Shown: in pieces, positions 1-5,760 of the stretch
Numbering within the stretch: the stretch's first letter is position 1
Layout: every line of letters begins with the position of its first letter
Source of the DNA: Alphaproteobacteria bacterium
GTDB taxonomy: Bacteria; Pseudomonadota; Alphaproteobacteria; UBA8366
DNA: 64,000 nucleotides
Assembly: GCA_009377445.1 (NCBI GenBank)
Contig: WHUA01000002.1
Location: 271,368-335,367 of the forward strand
Direction: 5' to 3'
Made by a program: the position numbers and the translations under genes
The notes under the pieces: model-generated
The model's input: the letters and a program-made list of their open reading frames with translations, nothing else
Databases searched by the model: none
What the model was told of the DNA's origin: nothing

Positions 1-270
1 GTCTATGTGCGCCCGCTCGGTCAGCGCGAACTGCCAGGCGTGAGCGTAGCTATCGCCGGAATTTTCCGGCGGCTTGGAAACGAGAGTGTCGTTCACTACG
101 TCGACGCTGGTGGCGAAATTGCCGAAGTCCCCAACGATCAGCGGACTGCCGTTGACATTGCCCGCCACTTCGCACACGTCCGGGCCACACATAAGCGCCC
201 TGCTTTCAGTGGGGAAACCGAATAGCACCGGCAGGGCAAGCAACGCCCAAAGTCCTAAGTTTCGTCGCAT
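1..270 (-). CDS. Secreted hypothetical protein, C-terminus outside window
   Basis: The minus strand is open from an ATG at 270 to the window edge, 90 codons without a stop. An SD-like GGAAGG lies 7 bases upstream of this ATG, which favours it over the in-frame ATG at 285. Residues 1-24 form a signal peptide (MRRNLGLWALLALPVLFGFP, then a TESRA cleavage region). The mature part has two nearby Cys (MCGPDVCEV), a Gly/Asn-rich stretch, and a segment near residues 75-88 ending AWQFALTER. This resembles the repeated FxFxLTE pattern of some PEP-CTERM-type surface proteins, but the C-terminal sorting signal would be outside the window. The function is not recognised. Confidence 0.6.
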   Translation of the reverse strand, partial: MRRNLGLWALLALPVLFGFPTESRALMCGPDVCEVAGNVNGSPLIVGDFGNFATSVDVVNDTLVSKPPENSGDSYAHAWQFALTERAHID

Positions 271-490
271 TGCGATACCTTCCATTACGGTTTGCTTTGC
301 TTTTCGCCGAAGTCATGCTCTCCCATCCAAACGCGGACCCCCCGCGAATTCGGCACGTGAATAACAGTGCGTGCCGAGGGGTAGTTCCCTGCAAACGTAG
401 TAGACGCGGCTTGCGGCTACATCGAAGCCGGCGGTGTTGCGCGACAGTCACAGCTTACTATCCGGCTACCGGCGATCGGGGGCTCGCCCC

Positions 491-850
491 TCAGCGGCCG
501 GCGCCACCGCTCCCTCCGGGAGCGGACGAGCCGCTGCCCATACCGCTGCCCGTGCCCTCGCCGCCGGACGGGCCGAGCCGAGGATCGGTGGTCATCGGCG
601 ACGTGATGCGCTGTCTGTCGAGCGAGCGGCTCCGCTCCGTCTCGGGACGCACGCGATCGCTGGGGTCGCCGATGCTCCCCGCCCCTGTGCCCGATCCTGT
701 GCCCGATCCTGTGCCCGATCCTGTTCCTGTCCCGCCTGTGACGCCGGTGCCCGGCGCCGTCCCGCTACGGTCTTGGGCAACAGCCGGGGCCACAGCCGAC
801 GCGACGAGAAGCGCCAGGCCGAGCGCCGTGGTCGGGATGAGCTTGTTCAT
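491..850 (-). CDS. Secreted Gly/Ser/Thr-rich hypothetical protein
   Basis: A 119-aa protein with a clear signal peptide (MNKLIPTTALGLALLVASAV, cleavage near AVAQD at residues 25-27). The rest is low complexity: a TGSG repeat at about residues 40-57, a charged middle part (DRVRPETERSRSLDRQR) and a Gly/Ser-rich tail. AAGGAAAA lies a few bases before the ATG and supports the start. The TGSG stretch is encoded by a 12-bp tandem repeat, so its length may vary between strains. A near-match EcfG promoter lies upstream at 897-922. It is probably periplasmic or surface-exposed; no enzymatic domain is visible. Confidence 0.6.
   Translation of the reverse strand: MNKLIPTTALGLALLVASAVAPAVAQDRSGTAPGTGVTGGTGTGSGTGSGTGSGTGAGSIGDPSDRVRPETERSRSLDRQRITSPMTTDPRLGPSGGEGTGSGMGSGSSAPGGSGGAGR
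684..731. repeat. 12-bp tandem repeat inside secreted protein gene
   Basis: Three exact copies of CCTGTGCCCGAT (684-695, 696-707, 708-719) are followed by a degenerate fourth. The unit is a multiple of three, so changes in copy number keep the frame; it encodes the TGSG repeat on the minus strand. Confidence 0.85.
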
Positions 851-896
851 CGGATTTTCCTTTCTCTCTCAGTTCGAAAGCCGCCTGCACTAAACA

Positions 897-922
897 GACG
901 GCCGCGCCGGGAGAAAGGTTCC
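897..922 (-). promoter_or_regulatory. Possible EcfG-type stress promoter (near match)
   Basis: On the minus strand GGAAC (922-918) is followed by 17 bases and CGTC (900-897), one mismatch from the EcfG -10 element CGTT. It lies about 45 bases before the start of the Gly-rich secreted protein gene. Confidence 0.4.
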
Positions 923-1000
923 TCTCCGCGCCCAATGCCTTCGAGTTGCCGAATTTCGGTCATTCCATCGTCTTTTTTCTCGCCGGCGGCGCGTGAGCAT

Positions 1001-1025
1001 GGAACCAGCGCACGGAATGGGCGTT
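1001..1025 (+). promoter_or_regulatory. EcfG-type general-stress promoter P1
   Basis: GGAAC (1001-1005), a 16-base spacer and CGTT (1022-1025) match the consensus recognised by the alphaproteobacterial general-stress sigma factor EcfG. It points toward the 150-aa protein gene at 1230, with a second identical-type promoter between them, leaving a leader of about 195 bases. Confidence 0.6.
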
Positions 1026-1073
1026 GACCGGTAGACTGGTGAAAGCCAGTCATCCTCCACACAGAGACTGCTT

Positions 1074-1097
1074 GTGCCCCCGCTTCGGCGGGGGCAC
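1074..1097. other. Strong hairpin with TTCG loop in an intergenic region
   Basis: GTGCCCCCGC, loop TTCG, GCGGGGGCAC form a perfect 10-bp stem. No T-run follows on either strand, so it is not a standard intrinsic terminator. It lies in the possible long leader between promoters P1 and P2. Apart from these promoters and this hairpin the 851-1229 gap holds nothing I recognise. Confidence 0.5.
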
Positions 1098-1174
1098 TCC
1101 CCATCTGCCGTCGCGGGCATCGCCGCCGGCCCGGCGCGGCATCCGGCGTCCTGCGCACGCTTACGGAATCGTTC

Positions 1175-1199
1175 GGAACCAATCGAACGTCCGAGCGTT
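1175..1199 (+). promoter_or_regulatory. EcfG-type general-stress promoter P2
   Basis: GGAAC (1175-1179), 16 bases, CGTT (1196-1199). It ends 30 bases before the ATG of the gene at 1230, which suits a transcript starting near 1206 with an AAGGAG ribosome site at 1219-1224. Confidence 0.7.
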
Positions 1200-1229
1200 T
1201 CCCGCGTATTCCAGAAAAAGGAGCGAAAG

Positions 1230-1682
1230 ATGCGACGTCAGTCTCTGCATGACATCCAGAAGACGGCCAACGTCTACCATCGCTACCCGCAGTACGACCT
1301 CTCTTCGCAGCGAGGGCGATTGGAACGCTGGAACGACCTCCTGCGTCACGAGCCGGTACGGCTCCTGACGACCTTCACCAACACCGAGGACATTTCCGCG
1401 GAAATGCGCGACGGCCTGCGGTGCGAGGAATCGCCCGTGTCGGTCGCATTCGCCGACCCGCTCCTGCGCGAAGCGGGCCTGGCCGGCGATACGTACGGCG
1501 ACGCCAGGCGCTTCTTCGGCTTGTCCGATCGCCAGCTTCATCGCATCGTCTGCTACTGCCATCACGGCGCGCAGACCTATGCGGCCGGCGTGGCCTGCCA
1601 GGTACGGGCGGCTTATCCGAGAACCGGCGGCCCGGGAATCATGAGCCGGGTCTGGACGGCGATAGCCGGCCGCCACGCATAA
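1230..1682 (+). CDS. Conserved hypothetical stress protein, paralogue 1 of 2
   Basis: A 150-aa soluble protein starting MRRQSLHDIQKTANVYHRYP. The ATG at 1230 was chosen because AAGGAG lies just upstream and the EcfG promoter P2 ends at 1199, which rules out the longer frame from 1074. It is a clear paralogue of the protein at 2018, of identical length. Shared blocks are RLxRW, RCxxxxxxVAFxDPLLREAGL (split here by variable residues), a YGxAxxFFGLSDxQxH block and CYCHHG near residue 115. The CYCHHG motif and conserved His/Cys suggest a metal or cofactor site, but I do not recognise the family. No signal peptide or membrane segment is visible. Promoters P1 and P2 suggest expression under general stress. 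Confidence 0.75.
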   Translation: MRRQSLHDIQKTANVYHRYPQYDLSSQRGRLERWNDLLRHEPVRLLTTFTNTEDISAEMRDGLRCEESPVSVAFADPLLREAGLAGDTYGDARRFFGLSDRQLHRIVCYCHHGAQTYAAGVACQVRAAYPRTGGPGIMSRVWTAIAGRHA

Positions 1683-1703
1683 GGCGGCAATTTCGGCGAA
1701 GGG

Positions 1704-1919
1704 TTATTTCGGCGCTTCGTTCGGCGCTTCGTTCGGCGCTTCGTTCGGCGCTTCGTTCGGCACCAGGAGCCGCAAGGCGCCGCGCCGGCAGGTTATCCGC
1801 ATCGGCGTGTCGAAACGGACGATTTCGCCGTCGATGCTTGCGTGAAAGCCTTTCGAGCGCCTGTGGTTGCGCTCGATCGCGACTTCCGATTCTTCGCGAA
1901 CGTCGAGGTTTTCGTTGGT
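1704..1919 (-). pseudogene. Remnant of a DagK/YegS-like lipid kinase C-terminus
   Basis: The last 71 residues of a minus-strand frame read like the C-terminal end of diacylglycerol/lipid kinase family proteins: a basic strand (EVAIERNHRRSKGFHA), SIDGEIVRFDTPMRI, and a GALRLLVP ending, where family members have 'DGE...tP...pGALrvlvP'. The catalytic domain (about 220 residues) is absent; sequence upstream of about 1919 does not resemble it, although the frame stays open to 2033. After LVP the frame runs into four NEAP repeats and stops. I infer a decayed gene fragment; a short unrelated protein cannot be excluded. Confidence 0.45.
1711..1758. repeat. 12-bp tandem repeat, four exact copies
   Basis: GGCGCTTCGTTC is repeated four times without error (1711-1722, 1723-1734, 1735-1746, 1747-1758) with a partial fifth copy. 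Read on the minus strand it encodes NEAP repeats at the end of the lipid-kinase remnant. Confidence 0.9.
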
Positions 1920-1955
1920 TTCCGGGCCGGCGCCGCATTTCCGACCACGCGCGGA

Positions 1956-1981
1956 GGAACCATGCCGCGCCGCCTGCTGTT
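1956..1981 (+). promoter_or_regulatory. Probable EcfG-type promoter P3
   Basis: GGAAC (1956-1960), 17 bases, TGTT (1978-1981), one mismatch from the -10 CGTT. It ends 36 bases before the ATG of the second 150-aa paralogue, the same layout as P2 before the first. Confidence 0.5.
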
Positions 1982-2017
1982 GATCCATTGAAGGACGGAA
2001 ACGAGGAGAAACCCACC

Positions 2018-2470
2018 ATGGAACGCGCGACACTAGATCACCTGTCGACGAAGGCTACCGTATTCCGCGGCTATCCCCAGGCCGGCGCGCAGTCGCAACA
2101 GCAACGCCTCGATCGCTGGAGCTGGCTGCTGGGACGCAAGCCGCACCGCCTGCTGAGCACCTTCCCCGGAACGGAGTTCATGGATCCGAAAATCCGCGAC
2201 GCCATGCGCTGCGCGAATACCGCGATCACCGTCGCCTTCGAAGACCCGTTGCTGCGGGAAGCGGGCCTCACCGACGATTCCTACGGCACGGCGAAAGCGT
2301 TCTTTGGATTGTCGGACGCGCAGATGCACTGGATCCTCTGCTACTGCCATCACGGCACCGCCATTCACGCCGGCGTGCTCACTTCCGTCGTGCGCGCGGT
2401 CATCCCGCGGGCGCCGCGGGTCGGTTTCGCCGGGTGGCTGCGGCAGCTCTTCGCACCGCAAGCGATCTAG
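2018..2470 (+). CDS. Conserved hypothetical stress protein, paralogue 2 of 2
   Basis: A 150-aa protein starting MERATLDHLSTKATVFRGYP, preceded by a GAGGAGAA ribosome site; the longer frame from 1421 is rejected for that reason. It matches the protein at 1230 over its whole length: RLDRWSWLLGRKPHRLLSTF, a VAFEDPLLREAGL block, YGTAKAFFGLSDAQMH and CYCHHG near residue 115. The C-terminal 25 residues differ and are more hydrophobic and basic (GFAGWLRQLFAPQ). The pair arose by tandem duplication and each copy has its own EcfG-like promoter. The function is unknown; conserved Cys/His residues make a bound metal or cofactor possible. Confidence 0.75.
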   Translation: MERATLDHLSTKATVFRGYPQAGAQSQQQRLDRWSWLLGRKPHRLLSTFPGTEFMDPKIRDAMRCANTAITVAFEDPLLREAGLTDDSYGTAKAFFGLSDAQMHWILCYCHHGTAIHAGVLTSVVRAVIPRAPRVGFAGWLRQLFAPQAI

Positions 2471-2545
2471 CGCCTTCGCCGCAGATGCCGCGTGACGCGG
2501 CTTCGGCCCTTTCGCGGTCGCGTCACGCGTCTTGGCCGTAGCGCC

Positions 2546-2737
2546 CTACCGCTTCGGCGGTCGTTTGCCGCCCGCAGATTTATCCTTGTCGTCCCGGACG
2601 TCCCGGCGAGGCCCGCCTGCAACGGTTCCACTCTGCGACGGCGGATCGCTTGCCGGAAACGAGCCCTTCAGGCTTTCGTCGAGCCGCTCGTCCGCGGTCG
2701 GGCGGCGCGGCTTCGCAGCTTTGGCTTTTGGCGACAT
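2546..2737 (-). CDS. Small basic/acidic 'SFPASDPPS' protein
   Basis: A 63-aa protein MSPKAKAAKPRRPTADERLD... with the motif ESLKGSFPASDPPSQSG. DExLDESLxxSFPASDPPS is a recognisable block in small alphaproteobacterial proteins of unknown function that I associate with stress regulons. The ATG at 2737 is preceded by AGGAG at a good distance; an ATG two codons earlier overlaps that ribosome site. It is highly charged and probably disordered, with no signal or membrane segment. An exact EcfG promoter at 2807-2783 lies about 45 bases upstream, divergent from the otsB promoter. Confidence 0.7.
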   Translation of the reverse strand: MSPKAKAAKPRRPTADERLDESLKGSFPASDPPSQSGTVAGGPRRDVRDDKDKSAGGKRPPKR

Positions 2738-2782
2738 GCACATCTCCTGCGCTCGAATGGAAAGATCGCTGATATATGAACC

Positions 2783-2807
2783 AACGCCCGCAGCGCCGCG
2801 CCGTTCC
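2783..2807 (-). promoter_or_regulatory. EcfG-type general-stress promoter P4
   Basis: On the minus strand GGAAC (2807-2803), 16 bases, CGTT (2786-2783). It drives toward the 63-aa gene at 2737. It lies back to back with P5, whose -35 element starts 18 bases away. Confidence 0.7.
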
Positions 2808-2825
2808 CGGCAAGCGGCCGCTTCG

Positions 2826-2850
2826 GGAACGGCGGCATCGGCGGCGCGTT
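2826..2850 (+). promoter_or_regulatory. EcfG-type general-stress promoter P5 (otsB)
   Basis: GGAAC (2826-2830), 16 bases, CGTT (2847-2850). Transcription would begin near 2857, so it decides against translation starts upstream such as the ATG at 2776. Confidence 0.7.
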
Positions 2851-2904
2851 CTCTCAAAGACCCCCGCTGGGGTCGAACTTTGTTCCGGAGGGATTGAAAT
2901 CAGC

Positions 2905-3705
2905 TTGTCCAACGCCCCGTCGGCCATTTCCCGATTTCCCGAGATCATGGAGCGGCTCAACCCGAAACGCCTGGCCGCATTCTTCGACTTCGACGGCACC
3001 CTGACCCCGATCGTGTCGCGACCGGACCAGGCCATCCTTTCCGGCCTGATGCGGAATCGCCTGGAAAGGCTCGCCCCGCTCACGCCGGTCACGGCGATCG
3101 TAAGCGGCCGTGCGCGCGCGGACCTGGAGCAGCGCATCGGCATTCCGTCGCTGGTCTATGCCGGCTGCCACGGCTTCGACATCGCGGGCCCACAGGGCCG
3201 GATCGTGGAACGCCAGGAAGGACGCGGATTCGATGCCGCGGTCGGGCGGGCGGCGGCCGCGCTCCACGCCGAATTTGGCGGCATGCCCGGGCTCGTCATC
3301 GAGGACAAGACCTATTGCCTGGCCTTGCACTACCGTCACGTGCCGCCGCCTCGCGTCGATGCCTTGCGGCGCCGCGTGGACGCGATCGCCGCATCCTTTC
3401 CGGAGCTCCGCAAGATGCATGGGAAGAAGATCATAGAGCTTCGGCCGGACGTTCCCTGGGACAAGGGCCGCGCGGTCCTATGGATACTCGAAACTCTCGG
3501 CCTGGACGGCGGCGGCGTGCTGCCGATCTATTTCGGCGACGACGCCACCGATGCCGATGCCTTTCGGGCGCTGGCCGGAATCGGCATCGGCATATACATC
3601 TCGCGGACGCCGGAGCCGACGATGGCAGACTACCGGCTCCGGAATTCGGCGGAGGTTGGGCTCGTGATCGAGCGGCTCATCGCGGCGCTCGAGACGCCGC
3701 CATGA
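2905..3705 (+). CDS. otsB: Trehalose-6-phosphate phosphatase (HAD family)
   Basis: Removes phosphate from trehalose-6-phosphate to give trehalose, an osmo- and desiccation protectant. HAD motif I is FFDFDGTLTP (about residues 26-35), motif II VSGR near 67, an invariant Lys before DKGRA near 190, and motif IV GDDATDADAF near 211. The frame opens at 2776, but the EcfG promoter ends at 2850. I chose the TTG at 2905 because family members begin with a short helix before the FLDFDGTL strand and GGAGGG lies upstream (spacing rather long). The ATG at 2947 would give a 252-aa protein and is the main alternative. No trehalose synthase (otsA) is adjacent. An HU-like gene converges on it. Confidence 0.85.
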   Translation: MSNAPSAISRFPEIMERLNPKRLAAFFDFDGTLTPIVSRPDQAILSGLMRNRLERLAPLTPVTAIVSGRARADLEQRIGIPSLVYAGCHGFDIAGPQGRIVERQEGRGFDAAVGRAAAALHAEFGGMPGLVIEDKTYCLALHYRHVPPPRVDALRRRVDAIAASFPELRKMHGKKIIELRPDVPWDKGRAVLWILETLGLDGGGVLPIYFGDDATDADAFRALAGIGIGIYISRTPEPTMADYRLRNSAEVGLVIERLIAALETPP

Positions 3706-3742
3706 TCGACAGGGCCGGCGCTGCGGCCCCGCCGCCGGCAAC

Positions 3743-4144
3743 TCAGACGGAACGCTTCAGCGTCTGACCGGCCTTGAAGCGCACGCCCTTCGAAGCCTTC
3801 ACGCGAATGGCCTCGCCGGTCCGCGGATTGCGGCCCTTGCGCGCCGGCCGCCGCGTGACCTCGAAGGATCCGAAGCCGACCAGTTGAACGCGCTGATTCT
3901 TCTTCAGGGACGCCGTGATCGACTCGACGATGCTGTCGAGCGTCTGCTTCGCCGCACCTTTGCCGCAGCCGGTGCCGCCCTGGATAATGGAAATGAGATG
4001 GTCCTTGTCGCTCACGCCGGAAGGTGTCGGCAGCGGGCGCTTCGAAGCGGAGGCCTTTTTTACCTTAGTGGCCTTCGGCCGCTTCGCCGCTGCGGGCTTC
4101 GCGCGTTTCGCTTTGGTCGTCTTGGATGCAGGCTTCCGAGCCAT
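3743..4144 (-). CDS. HU-family DNA-binding protein with Lys/Ala-rich tail
   Basis: A 133-aa nucleoid-associated protein. Residues 1-45 are an Ala/Lys/Pro-rich basic extension (MARKPASKTTKAKRAKPAAA). Residues 46-133 are the HU/IHF fold with a conserved VQLVGFGSFEVTRR strand, the DNA-binding arm with GRNPRTGEAI, and a final strand VRFKAGQTLKRSV. Ordinary HU is about 90 residues. Here the histone-H1-like basic tail is at the N-terminus, where it may add non-specific DNA or RNA binding. It lies in a stress-gene neighbourhood, but I see no EcfG promoter in front of it. Confidence 0.92.
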   Translation of the reverse strand: MARKPASKTTKAKRAKPAAAKRPKATKVKKASASKRPLPTPSGVSDKDHLISIIQGGTGCGKGAAKQTLDSIVESITASLKKNQRVQLVGFGSFEVTRRPARKGRNPRTGEAIRVKASKGVRFKAGQTLKRSV

Positions 4145-4285
4145 GACTTGGTCTCCCCTGAGGCTGGCGTTGTCCGCTTGGAACTAATCGCCATAAAGCG
4201 CAATTGTCAACAAGCGCGCCGCACAATTACAGAGTCATGATGAAAAATCCAATGCCATGGCGCATTTTCGCAACGAGCGGAGCCC

Positions 4286-4636
4286 TCATTCCGCGTCTCT
4301 CAGGCGCGAAGGGAGAATGCCTCGGGCCAGGCGCGTTGTCAGGAGAGTCACTCCATAAGCAATCAGCAGCAGCAGTGGCGGGCCGAGAACGAAGATGGCG
4401 TCCATGACATTGAGTTCCTGCACGGGCGCAACGGTGTCCGCCGAATGGCTCGAATCCATCTGGACGATCTGTCCCGCCGAAGCGATGACGTGATCGGCGA
4501 GGGATGCCACGGTAGCGGCAGCAGGCCCGTCGCTCGCGGAGGTCTGCGATTCCGCATACACACCAAGCCCTGTTCCGGCGATCCACGGGGCCGAAAAGGC
4601 CAGCCATACGATGAGGAAATAGTTTTTGGCGCTCAT
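4286..4636 (-). CDS. Small two-TM membrane protein, unknown function
   Basis: A 116-aa protein with a hydrophobic N-terminal segment (YFLIVWLAFSAPWIAG, residues 6-21), a polar Ala/Ser/Asp-rich stretch of about 50 residues that would lie outside the membrane, and a second membrane segment (FVLGPPLLLLIAYGVTLL, about 82-99) followed by basic residues. No family is recognised. An exact EcfG promoter at 4739-4715 points at it with about 75 bases of leader, which supports a real stress-induced gene. Confidence 0.6.
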   Translation of the reverse strand: MSAKNYFLIVWLAFSAPWIAGTGLGVYAESQTSASDGPAAATVASLADHVIASAGQIVQMDSSHSADTVAPVQELNVMDAIFVLGPPLLLLIAYGVTLLTTRLARGILPSRLRDAE

Positions 4637-4714
4637 TCGCCGACCTGCACGTCACGCCTGTTGCGACGATCGTCATCGCAAATGCCGCCGAGAGTGTTGC
4701 TCGATCGAACGGGT

Positions 4715-4739
4715 AACGCTCGACGTGCATGCCGGTTCC
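4715..4739 (-). promoter_or_regulatory. EcfG-type general-stress promoter P6
   Basis: On the minus strand GGAAC (4739-4735), 16 bases, CGTT (4718-4715), facing the two-TM protein gene at 4636. Its divergent partner P7 starts 65 bases to the right. Confidence 0.65.
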
Positions 4740-4803
4740 CGCCCAATTACCAGAACGCAAACACCCTGCCCCCTGCTGGCTTTTTGGAGCCTGCCATTTT
4801 TTT

Positions 4804-4828
4804 GGAACGCATAGGCAAAGTCTTCGTT
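4804..4828 (+). promoter_or_regulatory. EcfG-type general-stress promoter P7
   Basis: GGAAC (4804-4808), 16 bases, CGTT (4825-4828). The next plausible plus-strand start is the ATG at 4946, giving a leader of about 110 bases that contains a short tandem repeat. Confidence 0.6.
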
Positions 4829-4843
4829 TTCACAGAGCTACGT

Positions 4844-4880
4844 GGACCGGGCCAGGCGGACCGGGCCAGGCGGACCGGGA
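4844..4880. repeat. 14-bp tandem repeat in the leader of a small gene
   Basis: GGACCGGGCCAGGC occurs at 4844-4857 and 4858-4871, with a partial third copy to 4880. It sits between promoter P7 and the ORF at 4946. Confidence 0.8.
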
Positions 4881-4945
4881 CGGACGGCGCAAATCAAGGC
4901 TGCCGAACGCAAGAGGTAATTTTTTCATCGGAGCCACAGAGTGTC

Positions 4946-5125
4946 ATGGACCGTGAAGGCGCAAACGCGGAAGGTTTCTACATAAAGGCCGGCAGGTCGG
5001 CGGTTCGGCTGCTCCGGGAAATGGAGACGATGCTTCCCCTCCGATCCGACATTCCGAGAATACGGAAACGAATCTCGCGGCTGGAAAAGGCCTTCGGCGA
5101 TCCCAAGCGGAAACCGAAGCGCTGA
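4946..5125 (+). CDS. Small basic hypothetical protein
   Basis: A 59-aa frame starting MDREGANAEGFYIKAGRSAV, very rich in Arg and Lys toward the end (RIRKRISRLEKAFGDPKRKP), with an amphipathic helical look. The ATG has only a weak ribosome site (GGAG about 11 bases upstream). Support comes from the exact EcfG promoter P7 upstream. The frame is open further left, to 4445, but that part overlaps the divergent gene and the promoter. No family is recognised. Confidence 0.4.
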   Translation: MDREGANAEGFYIKAGRSAVRLLREMETMLPLRSDIPRIRKRISRLEKAFGDPKRKPKR

Positions 5126-5161
5126 CGCCGGCCGGCCGAAATCGATCCGGTCAGCCGATGC

Positions 5162-5341
5162 TCACCATCCGTAGTCGCGCGCCAGCAGGATTTTGGTTTC
5201 GATCACCACGTTGGTCCAATGCGCCTCGCTCTCGCGGTCGCCTGCCTTCTGCATCTCGGATGCGCGCTCGGCCGCGATATAGGGCGCCGTCTCGCCGTGT
5301 TGCTTGATAAGCCGATTGGCCGTTTCCGAAATTTTGAACAT
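5162..5341 (-). CDS. Small conserved hypothetical protein
   Basis: A 59-aa protein MFKISETANRLIKQHGETAP... with EARWTxVVIET-like wording near its end (ESEAHWTNVVIETKILLARD). The start at 5341 is directly preceded by GAGGAAGGAA, a strong ribosome site; the longer frame to 5416 is rejected. Small proteins of this type, with HGExAPxxAAxRAxEM and W near the end, recur in alphaproteobacteria, but I know of no assigned role. A near-match EcfG promoter lies at 5412-5387. Confidence 0.65.
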   Translation of the reverse strand: MFKISETANRLIKQHGETAPYIAAERASEMQKAGDRESEAHWTNVVIETKILLARDYGW

Positions 5342-5386
5342 TTCCTTCCTCTTCGTAGGCCGTTGCAAATTGCTGGATACAATAAG

Positions 5387-5412
5387 GACGGCTGCGTTAA
5401 GACCTTTGTTCC
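5387..5412 (-). promoter_or_regulatory. Possible EcfG-type stress promoter (near match)
   Basis: Minus strand GGAAC (5412-5408), 17 bases, CGTC (5390-5387). It has the same spacer length and the same -10 variant as the site at 897-922, and ends 45 bases before the gene at 5341. Confidence 0.4.
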
Positions 5413-5483
5413 GCAATAAGTCTATTCATCATGAAATCGACAAAATTGGCAGCCGACGGCCGGCGGGTGCCCCCCCAGGGAGG

Positions 5484-5646
5484 GGAATCGCATTTGCGTA
5501 TCTTGCACGAATGCCGTGCGTCCTTCGACGGGCTCAGGATGAGGGAGAATCTTCATGGCATTGAGAAAGGAACCTCATGCTGAGCCTGTCGAAGCACGCA
5601 CCCCGCTTGTCCCAATCGTCGCGAGCGCCCGCAAATGCGATTGCCC
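5484..5646. repeat. Dispersed palindromic intergenic repeat, copy A
   Basis: About 163 bp bounded by inverted ends (AATCGCATTTG ... CAAATGCGATT). It contains an internal inverted pair, GTGCGTCCTTCGACGGGCTC and CTGAGCCTGTCGAAGCACGC, so the whole unit can fold on itself. Three more copies lie at 12964-13149, 30106-30270 and 38670-38833. All are intergenic. Copy A lies just upstream of the EcfG promoter of the PLD-VTT gene. Confidence 0.9.
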
Positions 5647-5665
5647 TGTCCCCCCGGCACGCTGC

Positions 5666-5690
5666 GGAACCCCTTCAGGCGCGCGCCGTT
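5666..5690 (+). promoter_or_regulatory. EcfG-type general-stress promoter P8 (PLD-VTT gene)
   Basis: GGAAC (5666-5670), 16 bases, CGTT (5687-5690). It ends 70 bases before the ATG at 5761 and 20 bases after repeat copy A. Confidence 0.65.
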
Positions 5691-5760
5691 AACTCTTGCA
5701 GAGCCTGCGCCGCGCACTGGCATTCGGCAGCGCGGCAATTCAGCCAGCCCGGGGAATAGA

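Noticed and set aside
684..1758. Tandem 12-bp repeats considered as a CRISPR array
   Set aside because: The units are directly adjacent without spacers and are too short; no cas genes are present. They are coding minisatellite-like repeats.
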